A DNA stretch of 64,000 bases from Pseudonocardiaceae bacterium (GCA_009379845.1 WHSZ01000001.1:186001-250000); one strand, 5' to 3'. Shown: positions 50,402 through 59,469, numbered from the stretch's first letter. Notes: generated from the sequence alone by a model not told the origin. Program-made: numbers and translations.

Positions 50402-51199
50402 TCATTCGAACGAAACGGATACCGAGCCGACCTCGGCGTCGTGGGCACGAAAGTCGGCGCGAAAGTGATCACCCTGGTGCGCGTCGATCGCGCGGGTGCA
50501 GGATCCCGGCAGCACGATCTGGCCCGCTGACAGCCGCACCCCGAACCTCTCGACCTTCCCGGCGAGCCACGCGACCGCGGTCGCCGGGTTACCAAGCACC
50601 GCATCGGAGCGCCCTGCCACGACTTCCTCGGATCCCTTGTACAGCACCGCGTCAATCGCCGTCACGTCCACTTCGGACGGCGCGATGCGCTGGGCGCCGA
50701 GCACGAATCCGGCTGACGACGCGTTGTCCGCGATGGTGTCCGGCAGGCTGATCCGCCAATCCAGGATCCGGCTGTCGATCAGTTCGATAGCCGGCAGGAA
50801 CGCCTCGGTTGCCGCGAGCACGTCCGCCTCGGTGCACCCCTCGCCAGGCAGGTCCGCGCCGAGCAGGAAACCGACCTCCACCTCGACGCGCGGGTAGCAG
50901 TACCGGGTCACCGGCACCGGTTCGTCCTCGGACAACCACATGTCCGAAAGCAGGTGCCCGTAGTCGGGTTCGTCGACGCCCATCATCCGTTGCATGGCCT
51001 CGGACGACAGGCCGACCTTGTGCCCGGCGACGCGCACCCCGCCCGCGAGCCTGCGCTTGATGTTCCACAGCTGGATCTCGTAGGCGTCCGCGGCGTCCAG
51101 GCCGGGGAACTGGTAGATCAGCGGCTTCACCGGTCGCCGATCACGTTCCGCGACGCGCAGCCGGTCGGCGAGTTCACCTCGATCGGACTCGGTGAGCAT
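50402..51199 (-). CDS. hsaE: 2-hydroxyhexa-2,4-dienoate hydratase HsaE
   Basis: 265 residues of the fumarylacetoacetase/hydratase (MhpD) family: AGHKVGLSSEAMQRMMGVDEPDYGHLL, PRVEVEVGFLLGADLPG with the metal-binding acidic residues, and AGQIVLPGSCTRAI. It hydrates the dienoate from HsaD for HsaF. ATG at 51199 has GGGGAG 8 bases upstream and lies inside the end of the upstream flavoprotein gene (26-base overlap). Confidence 0.9.
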   Translation of the reverse strand: MLTESDRGELADRLRVAERDRRPVKPLIYQFPGLDAADAYEIQLWNIKRRLAGGVRVAGHKVGLSSEAMQRMMGVDEPDYGHLLSDMWLSEDEPVPVTRYCYPRVEVEVGFLLGADLPGEGCTEADVLAATEAFLPAIELIDSRILDWRISLPDTIADNASSAGFVLGAQRIAPSEVDVTAIDAVLYKGSEEVVAGRSDAVLGNPATAVAWLAGKVERFGVRLSAGQIVLPGSCTRAIDAHQGDHFRADFRAHDAEVGSVSVSFE

Positions 51200-52811
51200 G
51201 GGACTCGCTCCCCTCGATGTTGAGATCGGTGATCGCGTGTGCCCCGGCGCGGCGGCCGGAGAACACGCAGTCAGCCAGCGAAAGCCCGCTGACGTAGGAG
51301 TTCGAGCACACGCCGACCGCGGAGCGACCGGCCGCGTACAAGCCGGGAACGTGGCCGCCGTCGTCGCGGAGCACCGCACCGGTGTCCTCGTCCACCACCA
51401 GCCCGCCGAGGGTGAGCATCGGGCAGGGGTAGCCGAGGTTCGGCCGGATCGAGCAGTCGATCAGCGAGTACGGCGGCCGGTCGATGCGTCGTGCGACGGA
51501 CTTGCCGACCGGGTCGGGTTCGCCGGCGGCAAGCGCGTCGTGGTATTCCCGGACGGTGGCGCGCAGCCCGTTGGCGTCGATGCCCGCGCGGGCAGCCAGC
51601 TCGTCGAGGCTATGCGCGGTGACCCGCGCGGTGGAGAGCAGGTACCAACCCTGCATTCGCTGGAACCACAACGCGGGCCCGCGCAACTGGCGGCGTGCCG
51701 CGGCCAGGATCCGGCTGTCGATCAGCAACCACGCCCTGCCGTCATGCCGGGTGATCATCGCCTCGCCGATGGCCGCGCCGTACCGCGACTCGTCGCACAC
51801 CCGGCGGCCGTGGCGATCAACCAGCAGCCCTTCGATCAGCGCGCTCGGCGGCGTGACGAACCGCCACGCCGACACTCGGTCCATCTTCGCCGTCGAACCG
51901 CCCGCCCGCACACCGAGCCGGATACCACTGCCATCGTCGCCCGCCGTGCCAAGCGGCAGGCCACCGCGATAGCCGGGCGCGTGGCTGCGCATCATCTCCC
52001 GGTTCGCCACGAATCCGCCCGCGGCGAGCAGCACGCCCGCGCGGGCGGCTACCCGTAGCGGCCGGCCGTGCCGCTGCTCGAGCCGCGCGGCGCGGCGGTG
52101 CAGCGCACGCCCGAGCGCCGGCACGTACAGCCCGGGTTTGGTGGCATACCGGGACAGCAGCCGGTGCGCCAGGCGTGCCCAGTGCGGCGCGGCCGCCATC
52201 GTGGTGCACTCCACGCCCGTCACCCGGCCGTCCTCGTCCAGGATCAGGCTTCCGGCGCTGGTCTGCGGATGTACCCGGACGCCGCTGCGCCGCGCGGAGC
52301 GGGCGAGCGCGTCGTACAGCACCGCTCCCGAGGTTCCCTTGCCCCGCGCGCGATGCCCGCGCGGCGCCGGCGTGGCGGCCTCGGCGAACGGTCCGCAGCG
52401 CTCGCTTCCCGAGTAGTACAGGTAATGCCGGTTGCTGGGGTAGGAAGTCTTGTCAGGGCAGAGGCTGGCCTCGAACGGCACGCCCTGGGCGGCAAGCCAT
52501 TCGATCATCCCGGCTGATTCCGCGCAGAACCGGCGCAGTGTCGCCGCCGACACCGCGTCACCGACCTCCATGCTCAAGTACCGGTACATGTCCTCGGGAG
52601 AATCGGATACCCCTGCCTGCCGCTGGATCGCGGTGCCGCCGCCCGCGTACACCACACCGCCGCTTGCCTTACTTGCCCCGCCACCGCAGAACCGATCCAG
52701 GACGACGACATCCGCTCCGGCCGAGGCGGCCTCGATGGCGGCGGCGGCTCCCGCGGCCCCGAATCCGACGACCACCAGGTCTGCTTCCAGGTCGTACCAG
52801 CCTGGCTGCAC
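51174..52811 (-). CDS. FAD-dependent steroid dehydrogenase-like protein (Kst4D-like)
   Basis: 545 residues. Dinucleotide motif VVVGFGAAGAAAAIEAASAGADVVVLD, ASGGVVYAGGGTAIQ, and a closing GLYAAGRSAVGVCSNSYVSGLSLADCVFSGRRAG. The WYDLEADLVVVGFG start and DSPEDMYRYL stretch resemble 3-ketosteroid delta-4-(5-alpha)-dehydrogenases more than KstD; the GHTYxGPGxTIGP element of KstD is absent. Likely removes hydrogens from a saturated ring A, or is an uncharacterised paralogue. GTG at 52811 follows GGAGG by 5 bases. First gene of the hsaEGF operon, divergent from kstD. Confidence 0.72.
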   Translation of the reverse strand: MQPGWYDLEADLVVVGFGAAGAAAAIEAASAGADVVVLDRFCGGGASKASGGVVYAGGGTAIQRQAGVSDSPEDMYRYLSMEVGDAVSAATLRRFCAESAGMIEWLAAQGVPFEASLCPDKTSYPSNRHYLYYSGSERCGPFAEAATPAPRGHRARGKGTSGAVLYDALARSARRSGVRVHPQTSAGSLILDEDGRVTGVECTTMAAAPHWARLAHRLLSRYATKPGLYVPALGRALHRRAARLEQRHGRPLRVAARAGVLLAAGGFVANREMMRSHAPGYRGGLPLGTAGDDGSGIRLGVRAGGSTAKMDRVSAWRFVTPPSALIEGLLVDRHGRRVCDESRYGAAIGEAMITRHDGRAWLLIDSRILAAARRQLRGPALWFQRMQGWYLLSTARVTAHSLDELAARAGIDANGLRATVREYHDALAAGEPDPVGKSVARRIDRPPYSLIDCSIRPNLGYPCPMLTLGGLVVDEDTGAVLRDDGGHVPGLYAAGRSAVGVCSNSYVSGLSLADCVFSGRRAGAHAITDLNIEGSESHAHRVRSR

Positions 52812-52827
52812 ATCCGCCTCCTGGAGA

Positions 52828-52841
52828 TGAAACATGTTCTA
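52828..52841. promoter_or_regulatory. KstR operator of the Kst4D-like/hsaEGF operon
   Basis: TGAAACATGTTCTA, full match to TnnAACnnGTTnnA; 16 bases from the GTG at 52811. Confidence 0.82.
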
Positions 52842-52893
52842 CAATTCACGTGAACCATGGCCGTTACACCATAGCGCTCAAACCGGCGATGAC

Positions 52894-52907
52894 TATAACC
52901 TGTTTCA
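52894..52907. promoter_or_regulatory. KstR operator of the kstD-kshA-kshB operon
   Basis: TATAACCTGTTTCA, full match to TnnAACnnGTTnnA; 23 bases before the kstD ATG. Confidence 0.78.
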
Positions 52908-52930
52908 GTATCGTATTCGGTGGAGGCGCG

Positions 52931-54658
52931 ATGACGGGAGGCTCGATGGCTGGGCCGCACGGGTTCGACGTGGTCGTCGTCGGCAGCGGCGCGGCCGGGA
53001 TGACCGCGGCGCTGACCGCGGCACACCACGGCCTGCGACCACTGGTCGTGGAGAAGGCCGCGCACTTCGGCGGCTCCTGCGCGCGCTCAGGCGGCGGGGT
53101 GTGGGTCCCGAACAACGACGTGCTCCGCGAGGCCGGCGTGCCGGACACCCCCGAGCAGGCCGACAGCTACCTGCGGCACATCGTCGGCGATGTGGTCGGC
53201 GAGGATCGTATCCAGGCGTTTCTCGCGGCCGGCCCGGAGATGATCTCGTTCGTGCGCCGGACCACCCCGCTGCGTTTCGGCTGGGTGACCGGCTACTCCG
53301 ACTACTACCCGGAAGCGCCCGGTGGCCTGCGCGGTGGGCGGTCCATCGAACCGCGCCCGATGGACGCGGGCGTGCTCGGCGCGGAACGCGCCAACCTGGA
53401 ACCGCCGTACGCGGCGGGACCCGGTGGCATCGCGATCACCCAGGCGGACTATCGCTGGTTGAATCTGATCGCTCGGCATCCGCGCGGTATCGCCGCCGCG
53501 ATCAAGATCGCCTCCAGGCACCTGCTCTCCCGGCTACGCCGCAAAGAGCTGGTGAGCATGGGGCAGGCGCTCGCCGCCGGACTGCGTGCCGGGTTGGTCG
53601 CGGCCGACGTACCGGTCTGGTTGAACACTCCCCTGATCGATCTGCACGTGACCGACGGCCGGGTCACCGGTGTGGTGGTGGAACATTCCGGCCAGCAATT
53701 GACGGTACCCGCTCCGGGTGGCGTAATCCTTGCCTCCGGCGGGTTCGAGCGCAACGAGCGGATGCGCAAGGAGCACCAGCGGGAGCCCATTGGTGCACAG
53801 TGGACGGTGGGAGCGAAGGCGAACACCGGCGACGGGATCGAGGCAGGGCTGCGGCTCGGCGCCGCGACCGAGCTGATGGACGACGCGTGGTGGGGGCCGT
53901 CCATCCCGCTCACCGGCGGGCCGTACTTCTGCCTCGCCGAGCGCACGTTGCCAGGGTGCCTGCTGGTCAACGCGGACGGCAACCGGTTCGTGAACGAGGC
54001 CGCTCCGTACGTGGACGCGGTGCACGCGATGTACGGCGACGGCACCGGTAGCGCGCGGAACATCCCCACCTGGTTGATCGCCGATCAGCGCTACCGCAAC
54101 CGGTACCTGTTCGCCGGGCTCGGGCCACGGCAACCGTTTCCTGGCCGCTGGTACAAGGCCGGCGTCGTGCACAAGGCGAGCAGCATCGAGGCGCTCGCCG
54201 CCGAGATCGACGTCCCCCCGGCATCGCTTCGCTCCACTGTGGATAGGTTCAACGGCTTTGCCCTTAGCGGCACGGACGAGGACTTCCGGCGCGGCGAGTC
54301 CGGCTACGACCATTACTACGGCGATCCGCGCAACCGGCCGAGCCCCAGCCTGGCGCCACTGGAACGTCCCCCGTTTCACGCCGTCAAGATCGTGCCGGGG
54401 GATCTCGGCACCAAGGGCGGGCTGTGCACCGACACCCGCGCGCGGGTGCTGCGCACCGACGGCACCGTGATCGCGGGGCTGTACGCGGCCGGAAACGCCA
54501 GCGGTGCGGTGATGGGACACACCTACGCCGGGCCCGGCGCCACCATCGGACCGGCCATGACGTTCGGCTACCTTGCGGCACTGGACATCGCCTCGGCGAG
54601 CGGATCCACCGCGCAACACACGCTGACCAGCGAGCAGCACACTGGAGGAACTCGATGA
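52931..54658 (+). CDS. kstD: 3-ketosteroid delta-1-dehydrogenase KstD
   Basis: 575 residues (563 in M. tuberculosis). FAD motif VVVGSGAAGMTAALTAAHHG, SGGGVWVPNNDVL, GYSDYYPEAPGG, WTVGAKANTGDGIEAGLRLGA, DDAWWGPSIPL and GHTYAGPGATIGPAMTFGY, including the Tyr and Gly residues of the KstD active site. It desaturates C1-C2, which with KshAB opens ring B. Two ATGs (52931, 52946) have equally good GGAGG sites; the second gives a length closer to homologues. Stop overlaps the kshA ATG. Confidence 0.93.
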   Translation: MTGGSMAGPHGFDVVVVGSGAAGMTAALTAAHHGLRPLVVEKAAHFGGSCARSGGGVWVPNNDVLREAGVPDTPEQADSYLRHIVGDVVGEDRIQAFLAAGPEMISFVRRTTPLRFGWVTGYSDYYPEAPGGLRGGRSIEPRPMDAGVLGAERANLEPPYAAGPGGIAITQADYRWLNLIARHPRGIAAAIKIASRHLLSRLRRKELVSMGQALAAGLRAGLVAADVPVWLNTPLIDLHVTDGRVTGVVVEHSGQQLTVPAPGGVILASGGFERNERMRKEHQREPIGAQWTVGAKANTGDGIEAGLRLGAATELMDDAWWGPSIPLTGGPYFCLAERTLPGCLLVNADGNRFVNEAAPYVDAVHAMYGDGTGSARNIPTWLIADQRYRNRYLFAGLGPRQPFPGRWYKAGVVHKASSIEALAAEIDVPPASLRSTVDRFNGFALSGTDEDFRRGESGYDHYYGDPRNRPSPSLAPLERPPFHAVKIVPGDLGTKGGLCTDTRARVLRTDGTVIAGLYAAGNASGAVMGHTYAGPGATIGPAMTFGYLAALDIASASGSTAQHTLTSEQHTGGTR

Positions 54659-55818
54659 CCCAGCTGAGCGCGAAGAACGGCGAGCACGAGGCCCGCACCA
54701 TCGATGTCGGCACCCCGCCGACCAGATTCGCTCGTGGCTGGCACTGCCTTGGCCTCGCCGAAACCTTCCGGGACGGTCAGCCGCACGCGATCGAGGCGTT
54801 CGGGACCAAGCTGGTGGCGTTCGCCGGCGAGGACGGCACGCTGAACGTGCTGGACGCCTACTGCCGGCACATGGGCGGCGACCTCAGTCAGGGCACCATC
54901 AAGGGCGACGCGGTGGCCTGCCCGTTCCACGACTGGCGGTGGGCGGGCAACGGTCGCTGTGTCGGGATTCCGTACGGCAGAAGGATTCCGTTGCGGGCCA
55001 GGACGAGGTCATGGCTCACTCTGGAGGAGAACAAGCAGCTGTTCGTGTGGAACGATCCGGAGGGCAACCCGCCGCCGGAGAACGTCGTCATCCCGAGGGT
55101 GGAGGGCGCGTTCTCGGACGAGTGGAGCAACTGGACCTGGGATTCCGTCCAGATCAACGGCTCCAACTGCCGGGAGATCATCGACAACATGGTGGATATG
55201 GCGCACTTCTTCTATATCCACTTCGCGTTCCCGACCTTCTTCAAGAACGTCTTCGAGGGCCACATCGCCACGCAGTACCTGCATTCCAAGGGCAGGCCCG
55301 ATGTCGGCCAGAACTCCAACTATTCCGGCGAGGACAACCTGTTGCGCTCCGAGGCCTCGTACTACGGGCCGTCGTACATGATCAACTACCTGTGGCACGA
55401 CTTCAAGGGCACCGAGATCGAGACGGTGCTCATCAACTGCCACTACCCGGTCAGCGCAGATTCTTTCGTGCTGCAATGGGGCGTCATCGTGAAGAAGCTG
55501 CCGGGACTCAACGACGAGCAGGCTGACAAGGTGGCCGCGAAGTTCGCGAAGAGCTTCGGCATCGGCTTCCTGCAGGACGTGGAGATCTGGAAGAACAAGA
55601 CCCGGATCGACAACCCGTTGCTCTGCGAGGAAGACGGCCCGGTGTATCAGCTGCGCCGCTGGTACGACCAGTTCTACACGGACGTCGCGGACATCACCGA
55701 CGACATGGTGCAGCGCTTCGAGTTCGAAGTGGACACGTCGCGAGCGAACGAGGCGTGGGAGGCGGAGGTCGCGGAGAACCTCGCGCGCCGGGAAGTCGAG
55801 CAGACGGGAGCGCGGTAA
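54655..55818 (+). CDS. kshA: 3-ketosteroid 9-alpha-hydroxylase oxygenase KshA
   Basis: 387 residues (386 in M. tuberculosis). Rieske centre Cys70-x-His72 and Cys89-x2-His92 (CRHMGG, CPFHDW), mononuclear iron ligands His184 and His189 in NMVDMAHFFYIHF. KshA inserts the 9-alpha hydroxyl that triggers ring B opening. Preceded by GGAGG, ATGA overlap with kstD, 2 bases before the next small gene. Confidence 0.94.
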   Translation: MTQLSAKNGEHEARTIDVGTPPTRFARGWHCLGLAETFRDGQPHAIEAFGTKLVAFAGEDGTLNVLDAYCRHMGGDLSQGTIKGDAVACPFHDWRWAGNGRCVGIPYGRRIPLRARTRSWLTLEENKQLFVWNDPEGNPPPENVVIPRVEGAFSDEWSNWTWDSVQINGSNCREIIDNMVDMAHFFYIHFAFPTFFKNVFEGHIATQYLHSKGRPDVGQNSNYSGEDNLLRSEASYYGPSYMINYLWHDFKGTEIETVLINCHYPVSADSFVLQWGVIVKKLPGLNDEQADKVAAKFAKSFGIGFLQDVEIWKNKTRIDNPLLCEEDGPVYQLRRWYDQFYTDVADITDDMVQRFEFEVDTSRANEAWEAEVAENLARREVEQTGAR

Positions 55819-55820
55819 GC

Positions 55821-56162
55821 GTGTCGGAATCGGCGTTGTGGGCGAAGGCTTCGCCACCAGAACACGAGGAGGAGCTCGCCAGCCTGCGTGCGGCGACGCT
55901 GCGGGACAAGCACGACTACCTCGAGGCGCGCTTTCAGCCGCACCACTGCGACAGCTGCGGGCACCGGCTGCTGGTGTGCAAGACCAGCATGCGGCACACC
56001 AGCATCCAATGGACGGCCGAGGCCGCCGGCGGCTGCCCGGAACTCGCCGGGCGATCTGACGGGTCCGGCCAGCCGGTCGCCGGCTGCGCGAAGCTGGCGG
56101 CCAGCATCGAGGAAGCGGCGCGGGACGGGCGGATCGCGCTGCCCGGTGGGAGCGGGCCGTGA
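55821..56162 (+). CDS. Small Cys-containing protein between kshA and kshB (Rv3527-like)
   Basis: 113 residues, no assigned function. It has a CDSCGHRLLVCKTS stretch (CxxC plus a third Cys) and two more Cys further on (GGCPEL, AGCAKL), so it might bind metal. The mycobacterial gene after kshA (Rv3527) is in the same place. GTG at 55821 is 2 bases after the kshA stop, and its TGA overlaps the kshB GTG, so it is made together with both hydroxylase components. An assembly or electron-transfer helper is plausible but unproven. Confidence 0.75.
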   Translation: MSESALWAKASPPEHEEELASLRAATLRDKHDYLEARFQPHHCDSCGHRLLVCKTSMRHTSIQWTAEAAGGCPELAGRSDGSGQPVAGCAKLAASIEEAARDGRIALPGGSGP

Positions 56163-57190
56163 CCGAGGTCTGCCGGGTGCGCGTCACCGAGGTGATCACC
56201 GAGACGCCCGACGCGTGCTCGTTCGTGCTGGCGGTTCCGCCGGAATACGCCGATCGCTTCCGCTACGCGCCAGGACAGTTCATCACCGTGCGGGTCCCGA
56301 GCGAGCGGTGCGAATCAGTGGCCCGCTGCTATTCGCTGTCCAGCTCACCGCATACCGACGCGGCGCCGCAGATCACCGTGAAGCGGACCGCCGGCGGGTA
56401 CGCCTCGAACTGGCTGTGCGACAACGTCTCCGCCGGTACCGAGCTGACGGTGCTGCCGCCGGCGGGGGTGTTCACGCCTCGCTCGCTCGGTGACGACCTG
56501 CTGCTGCTCGCCGGTGGCAGCGGTATTACCCCGGTCGCTTCCATCGTCAAGTCCGCGCTGTCTTCCGGGTCCGGCCGCCTCGTGCTGGTGTACGCGAACC
56601 AGGATGAACGATCGGTGATCCTGGCCGGCGAACTTCGGGAACTGTCCGCGCGATACGGCACGCGGCTGACCGTCATCCACTGGCTGGAAAGCCTGCTGGG
56701 CCTACCGGACGCCGAGCAGCTGCGCGCGCTCCTCACGCCGTACGCGGGCTACCAGACATATCTGTGCGGCCCGGCCGGGTTCATGGACACCGCGCGCGCC
56801 GCTTTGCGAGAGCTCGGCGTCGACCGGGACCGCATCCATGTCGAGAAATTCCGCTCGCTGTCGGAGAATCCGTTCCTGGCCGCACCGGCCGTCACCGAGC
56901 CGCAGGAAGATCGATCGCCCGCTTCGGTGGACGTCGATCTGGACGGCCAGCAGTACGCGCTCACCTGGCCGGCCGGGACCAAGCTGCTCGATCTGATGCT
57001 CGACGAGGGCGTTCCGGCCCCGTACTCCTGCCGCGAGGGTGCGTGCAGCGCCTGCGCTTGCCGGCTGGTCTCCGGTGAGGTGAAGATGCTGAACAACGAG
57101 GTGCTCGATCAGGAAGACCTGGACGACGGGATCATCCTCGCCTGCCAATCGCTGCCGGTGACCGATTCCGTGCGGATCAGCTACGAGTAG
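56159..57190 (+). CDS. kshB: 3-ketosteroid 9-alpha-hydroxylase reductase KshB
   Basis: 343 residues: FAD site with RCYS at 56-59, NAD site GGSGITPV near 119, and C-terminal plant-type [2Fe-2S] ferredoxin domain with Cys291, Cys296, Cys299 and Cys329 (CREGACSAC). It passes electrons from NADH to KshA. In M. tuberculosis kshB is far from kshA; here they share an operon. GTG overlaps the previous stop. Confidence 0.93.
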   Translation: MTEVCRVRVTEVITETPDACSFVLAVPPEYADRFRYAPGQFITVRVPSERCESVARCYSLSSSPHTDAAPQITVKRTAGGYASNWLCDNVSAGTELTVLPPAGVFTPRSLGDDLLLLAGGSGITPVASIVKSALSSGSGRLVLVYANQDERSVILAGELRELSARYGTRLTVIHWLESLLGLPDAEQLRALLTPYAGYQTYLCGPAGFMDTARAALRELGVDRDRIHVEKFRSLSENPFLAAPAVTEPQEDRSPASVDVDLDGQQYALTWPAGTKLLDLMLDEGVPAPYSCREGACSACACRLVSGEVKMLNNEVLDQEDLDDGIILACQSLPVTDSVRISYE

Positions 57191-57200
57191 GGAGGCAACG

Positions 57201-58064
57201 GTGCCGATCGATCCGGATGTCGCGGTGGGGGGCTCGCTTGGCGAGACGGAGTTCTCCTGGACCGCTTCGGATGTGCTGCTCTACCACCTCGCGCTCGGCG
57301 CGGGGGCGCGGCCGACCGAGCCGGCCGAGCTGCGCTACGCCTACGAACGAGACCTGCGCGTACTGCCGACTTTCGGCATCATCGCCCCGAATCTGCGCGA
57401 TACCGGTACACCTTCGGTGTCCTTTCCCGGCGTCGAGATCGATCTCGCCAAGGTGTTGCACGGCAGGCAGGAGATCGTGCTGCACCGGCCGATCCCGGTT
57501 GAGGGCAAGGCAATCACCCGCAGCCGGATCGCGGATATCTATGACAAGGGCAGCGCCGCGGTGCTCCTGCAGGAGGGCGAGACCGTGGATCCCGCGGGTA
57601 ATCCACTGTGGACAACCCGGTCGGCGATCTTCGCCCGAGGTGAGGGCGGATTCGGTGGAAAACGCGGGCCGTCCGAGCGGGTCGAGCTGCCCGACAGGGA
57701 GCCGGATTCCGTGCTGGAGAAGCCGATCCTGCCGCAGCAGGCGCTGCTGTACCGGCTGTGCGGGGACCGCAACCCGCTGCACGCCGACCCGGAGTTCGCC
57801 GCGGCGGCCGGGTTTCCCGCACCGATCCTGCACGGGCTGTGCTCCTACGGGATGGTCTGCAAGGAGGTCGTTGACGGGCTGCTGGACGGCGACGTCGCTC
57901 GGGTGGCGTCCTACGCGGCCCGGTTCGCCGGCGTGGTGTACCCCGGCGAGACGCTGCGTACCCGGGTGTGGCGGGAAGGCGACCGGCTGCTGCTGACCAC
58001 TTCCGCGGCCGAGCGAGACGACGCCCCGGTGCTGGCGGATGTCACGCTGACGGTCGACTCCTGA
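57201..58064 (+). CDS. hsd4B: MaoC-type enoyl-CoA hydratase ChsH3/Hsd4B
   Basis: 287 residues, double hot-dog fold: N-terminal half WTASDVLLYHLALGAGA and C-terminal hydratase motif YRLCGDRNPLHADPEFAAAAGFPAPILHGLCSYG with the catalytic Asp/His. It matches Rv3538, which hydrates a side-chain enoyl-CoA. GTG with GGGAGG upstream, 10 bases after kshB; last gene of the operon and of the sterol island. Confidence 0.9.
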   Translation: MPIDPDVAVGGSLGETEFSWTASDVLLYHLALGAGARPTEPAELRYAYERDLRVLPTFGIIAPNLRDTGTPSVSFPGVEIDLAKVLHGRQEIVLHRPIPVEGKAITRSRIADIYDKGSAAVLLQEGETVDPAGNPLWTTRSAIFARGEGGFGGKRGPSERVELPDREPDSVLEKPILPQQALLYRLCGDRNPLHADPEFAAAAGFPAPILHGLCSYGMVCKEVVDGLLDGDVARVASYAARFAGVVYPGETLRTRVWREGDRLLLTTSAAERDDAPVLADVTLTVDS

Positions 58065-58179
58065 GCACGCGAGCCGCTCCTGTCGAAATCCCACCACCGG
58101 GGCGGGCAGCCTCGGCGCCACAGTGGTCACCGTCCACGACTGCGCGATGCTGCCGTCCCAACGCACGATATGGAGGGGC

Positions 58180-58758
58180 TCAGGCATGCGGGGTGGGCCG
58201 GTAGATGAGCTCTTGGGTGTGGCCGTCGAGCGTCCGGCTTTCGATGAGCTCGAGGTCGAAGTCGGCCGCACCCTGGAAGATCGGGTCCAGCCCGGTCTGA
58301 CCGGTGATCACGGGGAAGAGCGTCACCTGGACGCGGTCGACCAGGCCGGCGGCCATCAGCGCCCGGTTCAGCGACAGGCTGCCGTGCGAGCGCAACGGCA
58401 CCTCGGACTCCGCTTTGAGCCGGGCGACGATGTCGACGGCGTCGCCGCTCACGACGGTCGCGTCCGGCCAGTCGAGAGATCCTTGCAGTGTGGTCGACAC
58501 CACCGTCGCCGGCAGGCTCCTCATCCGCGTGACCCAGGGGTCACGCACCTCGGACTCCTCGGTGCTCGAGGCCAGCATCCGCGCGAACGCCCGATACGTG
58601 TTGGCCCCGAAGACCATCCGCTGCTTCTGGTCGTACAGGGCGAGGCGGTGCTCGAGCAGCTCGGGGCCTTGCTTGCCCCAGTAGCCGGTCCAGTTGCCAC
58701 TTGCGGCGCCGAAGCCGTCGAGGCTGGAAAAGACGTCGAAGGTGTAGGTAGCGGTCAT
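58180..58758 (-). CDS. RibD C-terminal/dihydrofolate reductase-like protein
   Basis: 192 residues: starts ATYTFDVFSSLDGFGA, then MVFGANTYRAFARML, VSTTLQGSLDWPDATVV, and SHGSLSLNRALMAAGLVDRVQVTLFPVITG. This is the pattern of small DHFR-like reductases common in actinobacteria; physiological substrate unknown. GAGGAGAG precedes the ATG. It starts the region without steroid operators. Confidence 0.82.
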   Translation of the reverse strand: MTATYTFDVFSSLDGFGAASGNWTGYWGKQGPELLEHRLALYDQKQRMVFGANTYRAFARMLASSTEESEVRDPWVTRMRSLPATVVSTTLQGSLDWPDATVVSGDAVDIVARLKAESEVPLRSHGSLSLNRALMAAGLVDRVQVTLFPVITGQTGLDPIFQGAADFDLELIESRTLDGHTQELIYRPTPHA

Positions 58759-58840
58759 GCTGCTCTCCTCGAGTAACGGTTGATCGGGTCTGAAGAGACA
58801 GACTGGGAACGAGGGCGAAACTCATCGCCGCCGGCAGAAG

Positions 58841-58993
58841 CTCCAGGTGCCCTTTGGGCTGGTCCTTCTCGATGTGTGCGAGGGGCTGATCACCGGCATC
58901 GCCATCTACCTCGACGCCGATCGGTTGATCCCGCTCTTCGGTTCGCCCGCGCTGGGCTCTGGGGCCGCGAAAACGCCGCCGTCTCGCCGATAA
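58841..58993 (+). pseudogene. Remnant of an NTF2/SnoaL-like domain, as at the end of ECF sigma factors
   Basis: An open stretch without a start codon encodes LQVPFGLVLLDVCEGLITGI then YLDADRLIPLFGSP, like the C-terminal SnoaL-type domain of some ECF sigma factors (PFxxxxLxVRDGRIxxIxxFLDPxLFxxFGLP pattern, by memory). The frame is closed by a stop shortly upstream. It seems to be the tail of a lost gene. Confidence 0.35.
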
Positions 58994-59058
58994 GTTTCGG
59001 CGCTTCGGCCCGTCTAACCCTGGACAGCGAATCGACAGCACACCGGAGGAGCGCAACC

Positions 59059-59415
59059 GTGACAAGCGTCCAGCCCATCGTCGTCACACCTGACCTGGCA
59101 CGCCTGCAGGCCTTCTACGGGCGTCTGCTCGGCGCCGTGGAAGTACGCCGCTTTCCAGAGGACGGCCCCACCTTCTTCGTGAACCTGAAGCTGGGCGACT
59201 CCGAGCTCGGACTCGTCGCCGAGCCGGCTGACCTGACCGCACCGCAGCGCTTCGCGCTGAGCGTGGACGTCGACGACGTCAATGTCCTGCTGGATCGGGT
59301 GGAGCCGGCCGGCGGACGTGTGCTCGGCCCGTCGACGGATATGCCGTGGGGACAACGAGTGGCCCACATCCACGACCCCGACGGGAACATGGTCAACCTG
59401 ACCCAAACCCTGTAA
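59059..59415 (+). CDS. VOC-superfamily (glyoxalase/bleomycin-resistance-like) protein
   Basis: 118 residues: SVQPIVVTPDLARLQAFYGRLLGA, then a beta-rich half ending VAHIHDPDGNMVNLTQTL, the usual VOC pattern with His and Glu/Asn metal positions partly visible. Reaction unknown. GTG at 59059 follows GGAGGAG. Long frames starting further left lack coding character. Confidence 0.8.
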   Translation: MTSVQPIVVTPDLARLQAFYGRLLGAVEVRRFPEDGPTFFVNLKLGDSELGLVAEPADLTAPQRFALSVDVDDVNVLLDRVEPAGGRVLGPSTDMPWGQRVAHIHDPDGNMVNLTQTL

Positions 59416-59469
59416 CGATCGGCGGAACACGCGCTGATGGCTCCCCTCAGCAGCCGTCGCGGAGATGCC

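Noticed and set aside
58065-58179. Possible small gene between hsd4B and the DHFR-like gene
   Set aside because: No start with a ribosome site and no coherent product in any frame; treated as an ordinary convergent gap.
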